Below, piece by piece: positions 10,801 to 19,298 of a stretch of DNA of 35,733 bases. Source of the stretch: an uncultured Verrucomicrobiota bacterium. Its GTDB lineage: Bacteria; Verrucomicrobiota; Verrucomicrobiia; Limisphaerales; UBA8199. Position numbers and translations under genes: made by a program. Each line of letters starts with the position of its first letter. Within the stretch, counting starts at the first letter, position 1. The notes below the pieces were generated by a model. It was given only the letters and a program-made list of their open reading frames with translations. It was not told the origin of the DNA and did no database searches. Location: NCBI GenBank assembly GCA_903873945.1, contig CAIQQM010000170.1, positions 1 to 35,733 on the forward strand, read 5' to 3'.

Positions 10801-12692
10801 CCGCCAAGGGTGCCGGTGTCCGTATAATTTGTCGCGCTTGTGCTGGCAATCAAACTGTAAGGCCCGCCGTTGGCAGTGGAGCGTTTGACGTAGTAATTGG
10901 GTGCGCAGATAGCCGCTGACCAGGTCAAACTAATTTGCCCGCAGTTGGTGAACACGGTCAAGTTGGCTGGCGCGGCAGGCGGCATCGGCTTGGCGCTGAC
11001 TTGGGCCGAATTGAGGCCTTCGCCTCCGACGCCGAGCGCTGAAACAACATAGTAATACGTCGTTCCGCCGAGGACGCCGGGGTCGGTGTAATTTGTCGCG
11101 CTTGTGCTGGCAATCAAACTGTAAGGCCCGCCGTTGTTAGTGGAGCGTTTGACGTAGTAATTGGTTGCGCAGACAACCGTTGACCAGATCAAACTAACTT
11201 GCCCGCAGTTGGTGTTGACGGTCGTAATGATGGGCGCGTCAGGCGGTAACAGAGTGGCGCTGACCTGGGCCGAATCAAGGCCTTCGCCTGCGGCATCGAC
11301 TGCTGCAACGACATAGTAATAGTTCGTTCCGCCTCCGACGTTGATGTCCGTGTAACTTGTCGCGTTTGTGCTGCCAATGATCGTGTAAGGCCCGCCGTTG
11401 GTGATGGAGCGCTTGACGTTGTAATTGGTTGCGTAGGTAGACGCTGACCAGGTCAAACTAATTTGCCCGCAGTTGGTGAACACGGTCAAGTTGGCTGGTG
11501 AGTGAGGTGCCGGTGGTTCCCATGTTATCCCCGGACTCGTCGCCTTCCGGATCAGGTGGTAATAGTCTTCGGTGACGTAAACGCTTCCGCCCTGGGCAAC
11601 GAGCATGCCATTAGGCAACCGCGATTCAACATCGCCCTTCGCATCAGGCACGTAGACTAGTCCGTCCCGACCCCAACCGGTATACCAACCCGAGTTGGTG
11701 TACCAGACATCGGAATTGACGCCATAGAGGTTGGTCACGGTGCCGCTGGAATCGACCACTTTTACGCGGTTATTGCCGCAGTCGGCAACTATCAAAATAC
11801 TACCGCCCGCCTTGGCCAAACCAGTGGGTTGATTGAACAGGGCATGGGCTTTGCTGACAGGCCAGTTGGGGCTGTCGGGGGACTCCCAATACGCGTTATT
11901 GTCGCCCGCGCCATTGAAGCCGGTGAGGGTGGAGTAATTGCCGTTGGTGGGGTTGATGAGGTAGATGCCGTTGCGGCCCGAGTCGCAAACGGCAAGCAGA
12001 CCGCTGTTCATGACCACGATCCCTTGCAGGCACGCGCCCGCGTTCGTAACGGTTGCGACGGTGGTTTTGGTGCCCGGGGTGCCGGGGGTAATCTTGACCA
12101 CTTGGTTGCTGCTGACAGTCACATAGATATTGCCCTTGGGATCCAGCGTGAACGCGTTCGCGTTGGTCAACCCCACCGCGTTCGTGCCGATCAGGTCGTG
12201 GAAATAAGAGTCGAATTCCAATACCGTTCCGTTGGTGCCGTTGCCGCGATTAAGCACATAGACATTATCGTCAATGTCGAGGACCACATCGACCGGGTTG
12301 GTGATGACGTTCGCTGGAGTCCAGACATTGGGAACGAACGTGTAGGTGGAATTATAATGAAGCGGCTGGGATGGGTTAAGGTCAACCATGCGGACCCTGT
12401 TATTATCCCGGTCGGCAACGAACAGATAATCCCCCGAACTGTCCTGGGCAAGGCCGATGGGCGTGTGAAACTTCGCGTCGGTGGAAGTGGTCGGATCGCC
12501 TTCGATATAACCGTAGAATGGGGAAACGCCCCCGCCGCACAAGGTGCTAACGGTGACGCCGTTCGGCCCCCCGGCTCTGAGGTCAGCGGTGCCGAGCAGC
12601 AATGTTACAATTGTCAAGACGCCTGCCGTCAGGAGGGCAGGGGACCGATGCCCCGGGGCCCGCGCTGGGTTTTCGGAAATTGTGATTTTCAT
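7848..12692 (-). CDS. Giant secreted multidomain protein: NHL repeats, four FN3-like repeats, chitobiase/CHB_HEX_C-like, possible cohesin- and dockerin-like segments, C-terminal FYRV module
   Basis: Signal MKITISENPARAPGHRSPALLTAGVLTIVTLLLGTADLRA; GLAQDSSGDYLFVADRDNNRVRMVD; PANLTVFTNCGQISLTWS...YYYVVSALNAAGEG repeats; AHLYYTTDNSDPSSTNG; DGIPDSWRLRWFG...TDACGDGISNWQKYIAGTDPTDP. Confidence 0.8.
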   Translation of the reverse strand: MKITISENPARAPGHRSPALLTAGVLTIVTLLLGTADLRAGGPNGVTVSTLCGGGVSPFYGYIEGDPTTSTDAKFHTPIGLAQDSSGDYLFVADRDNNRVRMVDLNPSQPLHYNSTYTFVPNVWTPANVITNPVDVVLDIDDNVYVLNRGNGTNGTVLEFDSYFHDLIGTNAVGLTNANAFTLDPKGNIYVTVSSNQVVKITPGTPGTKTTVATVTNAGACLQGIVVMNSGLLAVCDSGRNGIYLINPTNGNYSTLTGFNGAGDNNAYWESPDSPNWPVSKAHALFNQPTGLAKAGGSILIVADCGNNRVKVVDSSGTVTNLYGVNSDVWYTNSGWYTGWGRDGLVYVPDAKGDVESRLPNGMLVAQGGSVYVTEDYYHLIRKATSPGITWEPPAPHSPANLTVFTNCGQISLTWSASTYATNYNVKRSITNGGPYTIIGSTNATSYTDINVGGGTNYYYVVAAVDAAGEGLDSAQVSATLLPPDAPIITTVNTNCGQVSLIWSTVVCATNYYVKRSTNNGGPYSLIASTSATNYTDPGVLGGTTYYYVVSALGVGGEGLNSAQVSAKPMPPAAPANLTVFTNCGQISLTWSAAICAPNYYVKRSTANGGPYSLIASTSATNYTDTGTLGGTTYYYVVSALNAAGEGDNSAQVSATPLPPAAPIFLNVTTNYVQVSLTWSTVTCATNYHIKRSTSFIGPYTPLGSTTATSYTDNTVLGCSTYYYVVSAFDAGGESTNSTPVVVKVPSPPIDAPQIGYVDFPATSTPISYTSVFHPEATFIFNNDTPIIIIGEAGSQTYYEYGATSTNILAIPDPTTNSPSAPSGYLNGLTPSQVIYYAVASTLPDLTIKAIGAKSDGCSPNSAIVTSRFQFITANPTIIGDNAAQFFISDITTNAHLYYTTDNSDPSSTNGVDLGTVATPTDLWTVGFPITTNTVFKVRAFHDNYQPSAIVSTSFSPTNFIANIISFGFASGEASSDFVASPGQTFYAPVTLSVLSQTLMYSLQFNLTVTNGGPNPGSGGISNYNFSSMLVKPIPGVTPIVYEPIPPAMFVFPGTINPNPVLLDGSTDFASLIITNNSLDLLGAGWVERKGATNLYITTDQDLIQYSIAHDTLFLQGGGKVVVGGYAFQVPASATNSQTYQIQIARPSATADGVGAPGSDVYIAAPTNGSLKALEYVTVGQRKYIAGSVYPFRWFNAGDFGSSNIVSADVEQVFEAAVYRVNSPASEAPGSDFFDAMDSCGGTYIDLGQGYLQFDSTISSDPSVLNPLFDGNDTTINQIAFGDGTLDVCDVYVTYRRSLDPSLYWFQRFWTNGVRVATILTNQTASIQAQAAVVAHTASVPATNLPVANFAGADSTNSAGQTVQIPITAQIVGAYPLRVLMLNLSVVPLDGSPALTSPVQFTPNAALGQPWAVVSSGPNNYAATWLNNTISGLTGTAALGTLSVPIPATATANAAYAVHFDHASASPNGLASFPKHTFTGLITLSSRTSSHYNDGIPDSWRLRWFGTVYNALSAANTDACGDGISNWQKYIAGTDPTDPTAYPRLKSKTPAPSGSTFAIHWPTVAARQYVIERSASLFPGVWTTLGTNTGTGGDMEFDDSNNGQVSFYRVLILP
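10440..11505 (-). repeat. Four tandem FN3-encoding repeats (~270 bp each)
   Basis: Near-identical DNA such as 'gacatagtaatacgtcgttccgccaagggtgccggtgtccgtataatttgtcgcgcttgtgctggcaatcaaactgtaaggcccgccgtt' recurring. Confidence 0.9.
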
Positions 12693-12737
12693 AGAACAAG
12701 AAAGTTTGTCATTCCAAAGTTCCACTTGCCCGTCAGT

Positions 12738-14651
12738 TTAGTCGGCCTCGATGCTGGCTGAGGAAGCTGTCTTCGGGGCTGCGCTCTCGTCGGAGTTCTG
12801 CTTCTGGGAGGCTTTTGCCTTGGGCGCGCTCCAATCCTTTGCCTGCCCGCTGTCCCAGACCGGCCAATCGTTCTCCAAATAATCCGACTTGGGCGCCGGC
12901 GTCTCGAGGAAATGAGTCTTCACGGGCTGATAGTCCGTGTCCTGCACGATTGTGGGCGTGATAAAAACCGTCAGGTTCGACTTGGTGCGGGTCTTCGAGT
13001 CGTGCCGGAACAGGTAGCCGAGTCCGGGAATGTCGCCGAGCAGGGGAACCTTCGAGTTTGCCAGCTGGATGTTGTCCTGGATGAGGCCGCCCATCACGAG
13101 CGTGTTGCCGCTCGGGATCATCACCCGTGTGTTCATCGTGCGCGACTGGAAGGAATACACCGAATTATTCTGGGAGCCGACGGTGGTGTTGATCAGGTCG
13201 CCAAGTCTCAAAACCGTCGGGATCACTTTCAGGTTCACAAGGTTGTTGGCGGAAATCCGCGGGGTCACCTCGAGCCTGACCGTCAGGTTCGAGTAGCTTA
13301 TCGAGGAACCCCCGGTCGTGTTCGCCGTTCCGGCCGTCGTATTCACTACCGGGAACATCGTGCCGACTTCGATCACCGCCAGTTCGTTGTCCAGCGTCAC
13401 CGTTCGCGGAGAGGAGATGACTTTTGTCTCGGCGTAACTATTGAGGAACGAAAGCACGGCGGATACCCCGTCCGCGTTGAGGAAGCCGATGTTGGGGGTC
13501 AATCCGCTGGCCGTGTTCAGCGACAAACCGGCGACACCACTGCCGACAATGGAACTGAGGATCGTGTTTACGCTCGAACTTGGCGTGGTGGAGACGGAGC
13601 CCCCGCCGGGCAGCAGAGTGGTGGTGGGCGTTCCTGGCAGGGTCGTGGTGCTCGAACTCTTGGTGGGGTCAAGGGTGCCGTTGCCGAACGTAACGTGCTG
13701 GGCCGAGAGCGTCTGGGACCAATCAACGCCTTTCACCGTTGACGGGTTGATTTGGGTTTCCAGCAGGCGCGCTTCGATCAGGACCTGGCGCGTGGGGGTA
13801 TCCAGGTTGTCAACCAGTTGCTCGATTTCGACCATTTCCTTTTCGGTGGCGACGACCACAAGCTGGCTCGTGCGAATGTCGGGCCGGACTTTGCTGCGCT
13901 TGTCGGTGAAGGCATTTTGCACAATATCCACAACGTTGCTCGGCCCGGCGTATTTGAGCTGGAGAACTTTGGTGATCAGCGGATCGGGCGCCGCCGGGTC
14001 TTTTATGGTGACGCGGGAGATTTTGGTCTTGGGGTCCTCGGCCATTTGCAGGCCATAATTACTAAGCAACGCATAGAGGGCCTGTTCGGCGGTGATGTTT
14101 TCCCACCGAATCGAAACATTTACCTGCGCCATCACTTTGCCGTCCGGGCCGGTCTGGCCGAAGCCGATCTTGGGATCGATCATGTAGTTGATGCTGGCCT
14201 GGCGCGCGAGGTTCCTGATGGCGTCCGTCAACGGCACGTCGTCCATGACAATGAGCGGGATCAGGGCGTTTGGCGCGGCGGCAACGGTGGCCGTTGTGCC
14301 GGCGGGCGGCGTGGCTTCAGGCATCGCAGCATTGGTGGCTATGGTGGCAGAAGGCGTGGCTTCGGGCGTCGCAGCATTGGTGGCTACGGTGGCAGAAGGC
14401 GTGGCCGCAGACGTCGCAACATTGGTGGCTGCGGCGGCAGGCGGCGTGACCGCGGGCGCCGAAACATTGGTGACTATGGCGGCAGAAGGCGTGGGCGCAG
14501 GCGTCGCAGTATTGGTGACTGCGGCGGCAGGCGGTGTGGCCTTGGGCGCCGAAATATTGGTGATAACGGCGGGGGCATTGGTCTGGGCCGAAGCGGTTAT
14601 CGAGCAGGCAATGAGGCTAACGAGAGTGAACAGTCTGAGTTTAGGTTTCAT
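12738..14651 (-). CDS. Secretin (type II/IV pilus family, PilQ/GspD-like) with STN/AMIN-like N-terminal region
   Basis: IPLIVMDDVPLTDAIRNLARQASINYMIDP; VLIEARLLETQ; VEVTPRIS-like RLEVTPRISANNLVNLKVIP; VMGGLIQDNIQLANSKVPLLGDIPGLGYLFRHDSKTRTKSNLTVFITPTIV. Confidence 0.93.
   Translation of the reverse strand: MKPKLRLFTLVSLIACSITASAQTNAPAVITNISAPKATPPAAAVTNTATPAPTPSAAIVTNVSAPAVTPPAAAATNVATSAATPSATVATNAATPEATPSATIATNAAMPEATPPAGTTATVAAAPNALIPLIVMDDVPLTDAIRNLARQASINYMIDPKIGFGQTGPDGKVMAQVNVSIRWENITAEQALYALLSNYGLQMAEDPKTKISRVTIKDPAAPDPLITKVLQLKYAGPSNVVDIVQNAFTDKRSKVRPDIRTSQLVVVATEKEMVEIEQLVDNLDTPTRQVLIEARLLETQINPSTVKGVDWSQTLSAQHVTFGNGTLDPTKSSSTTTLPGTPTTTLLPGGGSVSTTPSSSVNTILSSIVGSGVAGLSLNTASGLTPNIGFLNADGVSAVLSFLNSYAETKVISSPRTVTLDNELAVIEVGTMFPVVNTTAGTANTTGGSSISYSNLTVRLEVTPRISANNLVNLKVIPTVLRLGDLINTTVGSQNNSVYSFQSRTMNTRVMIPSGNTLVMGGLIQDNIQLANSKVPLLGDIPGLGYLFRHDSKTRTKSNLTVFITPTIVQDTDYQPVKTHFLETPAPKSDYLENDWPVWDSGQAKDWSAPKAKASQKQNSDESAAPKTASSASIEAD
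14290..14570 (-). repeat. 45-bp tandem repeat encoding 15-aa Ala/Thr/Pro units in the secretin
   Basis: ITNISAPKATPPAAA/VTNTATPAPTPSAAI/VTNVSAPAVTPPAAA/ATNVATSAATPSATV/ATNAATPEATPSATI/ATNAAMPEATPPAGT. Confidence 0.9.
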
Positions 14652-15191
14652 ATCATTCAATTAATTCCGCAGTTAACCGCGCAATGCCGGCAACCGGTTA
14701 TGACTCGAAGGCATCTGAGCAACCATAGTGCCAACGCGGGCATCAATGGCCCTCTGTCTCCAAAAACCAGAGTAATAATGGCCTGCAACCTGCGCAACTG
14801 AAAAAATAAACACTTCACAGGCAGATTGTCCATCAATAAGACAAATAGACAAATAAGACAAAGAGCAGGCGTCTTGCCAATTGTATGGGTTGGTCATTAT
14901 ACCCTTTCCAGTTCGAAAGGGCACTATCATGTTCCCACAGCAGCCGTCCCTTTCCGCCTCTGGGGGAGAGGGATTGAGGGAGAGGTGGCTGTCCTGGAAA
15001 AGTGCAGTTCCAGGCTGGAGTTGGTATTAGGCGTCACGCCTGCGAGTTCCCGGAGCGTCCCGCTCCGAGTCCCGCCCTGTCCACAAACTGTCCGGTTAGC
15101 CGTCGTTACCCCCCGTGTTGTAGCGGCAGGCATCCTGCCTGCCAGTATTAACGGCTTCCAGCCGCTTCCCGTGTCACTTCTAAAAAATGAT

Positions 15192-15240
15192 AAGAAATTG
15201 TTTTTTTGCGCCCTCGACATTGTACGCTGCGCGGGTGAGG
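15192..15240. repeat. Direct repeat copy 1 flanking the sugar module
   Basis: aagaaattgtttttttgcgccctcgacattgtacgctgcgcgggtgagg, matches 18232-18282. Confidence 0.85.
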
Positions 15241-15423
15241 AGGCTTCGGATGCACATAGCGCAAAAACCGGGCGGCGCAACGGGCTGCCCAGGAACGGAT
15301 TCCCGGCCTGGCCGCCGGCAGAATACCTCCAGTGCGTGCGGTCAGAAATAAAACCAAACGGGTCGGCCAACGGCGAAAAACTCTATTCCGAGTGGCTCAA
15401 AAAACGATGGCAGTTCACGGCTT

Positions 15424-16494
15424 TTAAAACGTTTCGCGCAACTTGCGGTGAACGTAAGCAGCCGTGAATTTTCCTCCGAAAGCGCGGGGCCAGACGCAAA
15501 ATAACCAGCGCAGCAACCATTTAGCTTCGCGCGGATTCGTGCGCCAGGCCCGCCAGAGGGTGGCGGGTACTTTTTTGGACGCGCTGTCCAGCAATTGCCG
15601 GGCGCGGGCTAACTTCAATTTACTGCGGCTTCTGGAAATTGCCCGTGCGGCTTCTCTTCGGCTTGCTTGACAAGCAACACTGTTGGGGCGGGATTGCAGG
15701 TATTGTTCTAGCATCTCAAACATCTTGATTTCACTGGATATCTTGTCTATCGGCGCCCTACTGGACCAAAAACTGCCCGAATGCAACCGGTATGCAGCCA
15801 TGACGTCCGGTAAATAGCCCGCCATGCCTTGTTCGGCGCAAAGGATATGCAATGGCAAATCGTCGATTGGAAGTTTTGCGAACCAAGGGGGAAATTTCCC
15901 GAGTGCCTCCCGGCGAAACATGACGGAACAAGAGGGGATAAAGTTGCCCCTAAAAAAATCCTTTTGCGAAAAACGGGATTTCATTCCAGATCGGCACATA
16001 AGCCGGTTGGCTCTCGTGTGCAAACTCAAGTATGGACCGGAACTGCTCTGGTCATCCCAAAACATGATGGCATTATGAAAACAGCTTGCACATTCCAGAT
16101 TGGAATCCAAAAACTTGACTTGCCGGGCAAGCTTCTGGCTGTCGGTCCAATAATCATCCCCATCAAGCAGAGCAATAAAGTCGCCTGTGCAGGCCTCGAT
16201 GACTGTAATAAGATTTTTCTGCAGTCCCAGATTTTCCCCAGGCAGCAGCGCCCGGATCACATTGGGATATTTGCCGGCATACTCTTGCACAATCCGGCGT
16301 GTGCCATCCTTGGAGCAATCCTCTCCGATCACCAGTTCAACTTCAAAATTAACTTCCTGGCTCAAAACACTCTCGATGGCTTGTTTGATGTACCGTTCGT
16401 GGTTATAAGTAATCATCGCCACGCTGACCCTGGGACGGGCGCAGGCGGTTTGCTCTGAAATTCGTTGTGTCATGTCTGCTCCAGAATTCATCAC
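15424..16494 (-). CDS. Family 2 glycosyltransferase
   Basis: RVSVAMITYNHERYIKQAIESVLSQEVNFEVELVIGEDCSKDGT...GENLGLQKNL...GDFIALLDGDDYWTD. Confidence 0.93.
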   Translation of the reverse strand: MMNSGADMTQRISEQTACARPRVSVAMITYNHERYIKQAIESVLSQEVNFEVELVIGEDCSKDGTRRIVQEYAGKYPNVIRALLPGENLGLQKNLITVIEACTGDFIALLDGDDYWTDSQKLARQVKFLDSNLECASCFHNAIMFWDDQSSSGPYLSLHTRANRLMCRSGMKSRFSQKDFFRGNFIPSCSVMFRREALGKFPPWFAKLPIDDLPLHILCAEQGMAGYLPDVMAAYRLHSGSFWSSRAPIDKISSEIKMFEMLEQYLQSRPNSVACQASRREAARAISRSRSKLKLARARQLLDSASKKVPATLWRAWRTNPREAKWLLRWLFCVWPRAFGGKFTAAYVHRKLRETF

Positions 16495-16682
16495 GCGGGA
16501 CGTGACAGTGCCGCCCGCATGTCCTCCGAATACCGAAAAACGCCCCGGATCATTCTGCGAATCATCCCCACAGTTTCTTCTTTAATGGATTGTCCGGCTG
16601 GCGGAAGCTTCACATAAGCAGAGTGGTGACACAATGGGACCAATACTGATGAGTGGAGTTTTTGTTGGATGGAGGAACTCAT
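16491..16682 (-). CDS. Hypothetical 63-aa protein, possibly translationally coupled
   Basis: ATGA overlap with upstream aminotransferase stop and TGATG overlap with downstream GT2 start; no recognised motif. Confidence 0.4.
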   Translation of the reverse strand: MSSSIQQKLHSSVLVPLCHHSAYVKLPPAGQSIKEETVGMIRRMIRGVFRYSEDMRAALSRPA

Positions 16683-17809
16683 GGCTGGTAATTATTTACA
16701 GTTTCGATCACCGCATCAATTTGCCCTTGCGTCATCACCGGGCTGATCGGCAGGGAAAGCGCCGTACGATGTATCTTTTCCGTGACGGGCAATGAAAGTT
16801 TTCCCAGTTCTGCACGGTAACAATCCTGCTGATGCGGTGGAACGGGATAATGAATCACTGTCTGTATGCCTGCCGCCGCAAGGTGTTTTTGAAATCCGTC
16901 CCGGTCATTTGTGCGCGCAACAAAGAGATGCCAGACATGAGTTTCTTCAGGCCCGCGCACAATCGGCAAACGCACATGGCTGTTGGATATTTTTGAGCAA
17001 TACTGCGCCGCAATGCGACGGCGTATCGCATTGTCGTTATCAAGGTGCGGCAGCTTAACCCGGAGCATGGCAGCCTGCATCTCATCCATCCGGTCGTTTG
17101 GGCCCCGGTAAAAGTTGCGGTATTTCTGATGCGAACCGCAGTTGCGCAATGCCCGAAGCGTCTCAGCCAGTTTTGGGTCGCGACAAGTCAGCGCTCCGGC
17201 ATCGCCGAGCGCGCCAAGATTTTTCCCCGGATAAAAACTGAAGCCTGCCGCATCGCCCCAGGCTCCCGCCTTGATGCCGTTGAGACAAGCGCCATGAGCT
17301 TGCGCCGCATCTTCCAGCAAAAGCAATCCGCGGCTTTGGCACAACTCAGCAATGGCTGGCATATCTGCCAACTGGCCGTATAGATGGACGGCTAGAACCG
17401 CTTTAATATTCGGCGCTAAAATGGATTCCAGCTTGGCGGCTCCCAAATTAAAAGTGTCTGCCTCTGGTTCGACCAGAACAGGCTGGAGATTGTTTTCAGT
17501 AATGGCCAGTATTGAGGCAATGCAGGTGTTGGCCGGCACCGCCACGCCATCGCCGTCACGCAACCGCCCCACTTCTTTCCAGGCACGCAACGCAAGGGTT
17601 AAAGCGGAAAGACCATTGGAAGTTCCTACGCAATGTGGACAGCCGACCCAAGTGGCAAACTCGGTCTCGAAGGCCTTTAACTCCTCGCTGAGAATATACC
17701 AGCCAGATTCAATAACCCGGGCGGCAGCCGTTTTGAGTTCGGCGGCATGGCGCGCATTGATGGCGCGCAAATCAAGAAACGGGACTTTTGCAGGTGTAAA
17801 AGCTGGCAT
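16679..17809 (-). CDS. DegT/DnrJ/EryC1/StrS family sugar aminotransferase (FdtB-like)
   Basis: [48 protein letters not shown]...[13 protein letters not shown]...EDAAQAHGA...[17 protein letters not shown]. Confidence 0.95.
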   Translation of the reverse strand: MPAFTPAKVPFLDLRAINARHAAELKTAAARVIESGWYILSEELKAFETEFATWVGCPHCVGTSNGLSALTLALRAWKEVGRLRDGDGVAVPANTCIASILAITENNLQPVLVEPEADTFNLGAAKLESILAPNIKAVLAVHLYGQLADMPAIAELCQSRGLLLLEDAAQAHGACLNGIKAGAWGDAAGFSFYPGKNLGALGDAGALTCRDPKLAETLRALRNCGSHQKYRNFYRGPNDRMDEMQAAMLRVKLPHLDNDNAIRRRIAAQYCSKISNSHVRLPIVRGPEETHVWHLFVARTNDRDGFQKHLAAAGIQTVIHYPVPPHQQDCYRAELGKLSLPVTEKIHRTALSLPISPVMTQGQIDAVIETVNNYQP

Positions 17810-17823
17810 TGCAAAATCTATTT

Positions 17824-18261
17824 TTAAACGGAGGGCAGTGCTTTTATGAAGTCGTCATAATTTCGGTAGTAGTCCGACTCGTCATACAAGTTTGAGCCAA
17901 GCACCAAACACACCGCGCCGGACGAAAAATTGTTCATCTCGCGCCAGATCATCGGGCAGACATACAAGCCATAGTAAGAGCGGTTGAGGTGCATCCGTTT
18001 TTTTTGTCGGCCATCGTCCAACACGACGTCGAAACTGCCAGCCATGGCGATGATGAATTCGCGCAAATTTTTGTGTGCATGCCCACCGCGTTCCGCCCCG
18101 CCCGGCACATCATAAAGATAATAAACCCGCTTGATTTCAAATGGCACATGGCGTCCGCCTTCGATGAAAGTCAAGCTGCCTCGCGGGTCGTTGATCTTGG
18201 GCAGGTCAATGAGCCTGCAGTCGTTGGTGACAAGAAATTGCTTTTTGGCGCCCCTCGACAT
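17824..18261 (-). CDS. dTDP-4-oxo-6-deoxyglucose 3,4-ketoisomerase-like (FdtA/WxcM cupin family)
   Basis: [71 protein letters not shown]...[18 protein letters not shown]-track N-terminus reads through a repeat, start placed at MSRGAKKQ. Confidence 0.9.
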   Translation of the reverse strand: MSRGAKKQFLVTNDCRLIDLPKINDPRGSLTFIEGGRHVPFEIKRVYYLYDVPGGAERGGHAHKNLREFIIAMAGSFDVVLDDGRQKKRMHLNRSYYGLYVCPMIWREMNNFSSGAVCLVLGSNLYDESDYYRNYDDFIKALPSV

Positions 18262-18282
18262 TGTGCGGTGCGCGGGTGAGGG
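18232..18282. repeat. Direct repeat copy 2, containing the putative fdtA start codon
   Basis: aagaaattgctttttggcgcccctcgacattgtgcggtgcgcgggtgaggg, matches 15192-15240. Confidence 0.85.
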
Positions 18283-18474
18283 AGAATTGGTTTTCGCTCT
18301 CAGCCCTTGCAACGCTAATCCTGCGAAACCGGGCGGAGAGCGTCAACAGAGGATTTTGTCAGTTTTCTGGCGGTTCTGGCTTCACACCAATGGCGTTGGT
18401 GGTTGGCAGGGGGTGAGCGGTAATCGATTGCGAGAGGGCGATCCGGCAGGTGAATTTAAGCGAGGTGCGCATTT

Positions 18475-18770
18475 TTGTGGCGGCAGGCATCCTTGCCGCC
18501 CGGCCTTCAGTCCAATTCTCACCAGGGTTCCGCCTCTGGATCAGTTTCCTCAATCCGTGTTTAATCCGTGGCCAAATCCCCTTTTTCCATCTGTGCAATC
18601 TGTGGCTAAATTCCCGTTCTACATCTGTGGTCAGGCCCTCTGGCTTCAATCCGCATTCCGCAATCCGCAATCCGAAATAGAAGATTCCGCGTTCAATCCG
18701 TGGCCCAATCCCCTTTTCCCATCTGTGGCTATCCCGTCCGCTTTTACCGCTTGCCGAATCCCGCTGTCAA
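18475..18770. repeat. Dispersed intergenic repeat block B
   Basis: ggcggcaggcatccttgccgcc hairpin, then 'catctgtg...atctgtggctaaattcccgtt...ctctggcttcaatccgcattccgcaatccgcaatccgaaat' shared with 27430-27600 and 28850-29030. Confidence 0.85.
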
Positions 18771-18776
18771 ACAGTG

Positions 18777-19298
18777 TCAGACTCCCGAGCGCAAATGCAG
18801 CTCGCGCTGTTCGGCGCCAATCTGGATGATGACGGTGTCGGTCTTGATCTCGAGACAGCGTATGCGCACCCGTCCGGTGCTCGTGGTCACCTCGCCCTGT
18901 TCCCCCGCTTCGAACGTCCGGTTGTTGATAATCGCCAGGCGATGAGCATGCGTTCCGGAAAACCCTTTGAGTTGCAAGTCCCCGGCGGAGCCGGCGGCGG
19001 CCTGGGCGTTGGTGGCAACCACGGTGGAGTTGTAAACGCGGGTTGATTTGGGGAAAAACGGGTCTTTGCCCTCCTGGGGAGTGCGGGGCAGGTCGAACAC
19101 GGACTTTGGAATCTCAATCTCTTTTGACGCGGCATTCGTGGCGGTGGTCGGGGAGCCGGTCGCGCGCGGACGCGCATTGGTCGGTGGCTTGGCGGCAGGA
19201 AGCGCCAAGGTCATGCCGCACAGCGCGACCGCGAACAGCAGGAGCCGGCAACGAGGCAAAGAGAAACGCGGCAGCATAAATGGCTTTGGACAGTTCAC
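18777..19298 (-). CDS. Putative PilP/GspC-like periplasmic pilus assembly protein
   Basis: Position downstream of PilO-like gene with ATGA overlap; N-terminal hydrophobic segment; ...KDPFFPKSTRVYN...LQLKGFSGTHAHRLAIINNRTFEAGEQGEV. Confidence 0.65.
   Translation of the reverse strand: MNCPKPFMLPRFSLPRCRLLLFAVALCGMTLALPAAKPPTNARPRATGSPTTATNAASKEIEIPKSVFDLPRTPQEGKDPFFPKSTRVYNSTVVATNAQAAAGSAGDLQLKGFSGTHAHRLAIINNRTFEAGEQGEVTTSTGRVRIRCLEIKTDTVIIQIGAEQRELHLRSGV

Noticed and set aside
14290-14570. Regular repeats considered as CRISPR
   Set aside because: In-frame protein-coding repeats without variable spacers; no cas genes in the window
8109-14801. Several long + strand ORFs (8109-8801, 11829-12761, 12912-13742, 13752-14801)
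   Set aside because: Antisense to well-supported minus-strand genes; the Gly/Arg repeat protein at 13752-14801 mirrors the 45-bp secretin repeat
14673-15370. Minus ORFs 14673-14930 and 14927-15370
   Set aside because: Composed largely of repeat and spacer sequence (e.g. PSIPLPQRRKGTAAV, GSGWKPLILAGRMPAATT); no family resemblance
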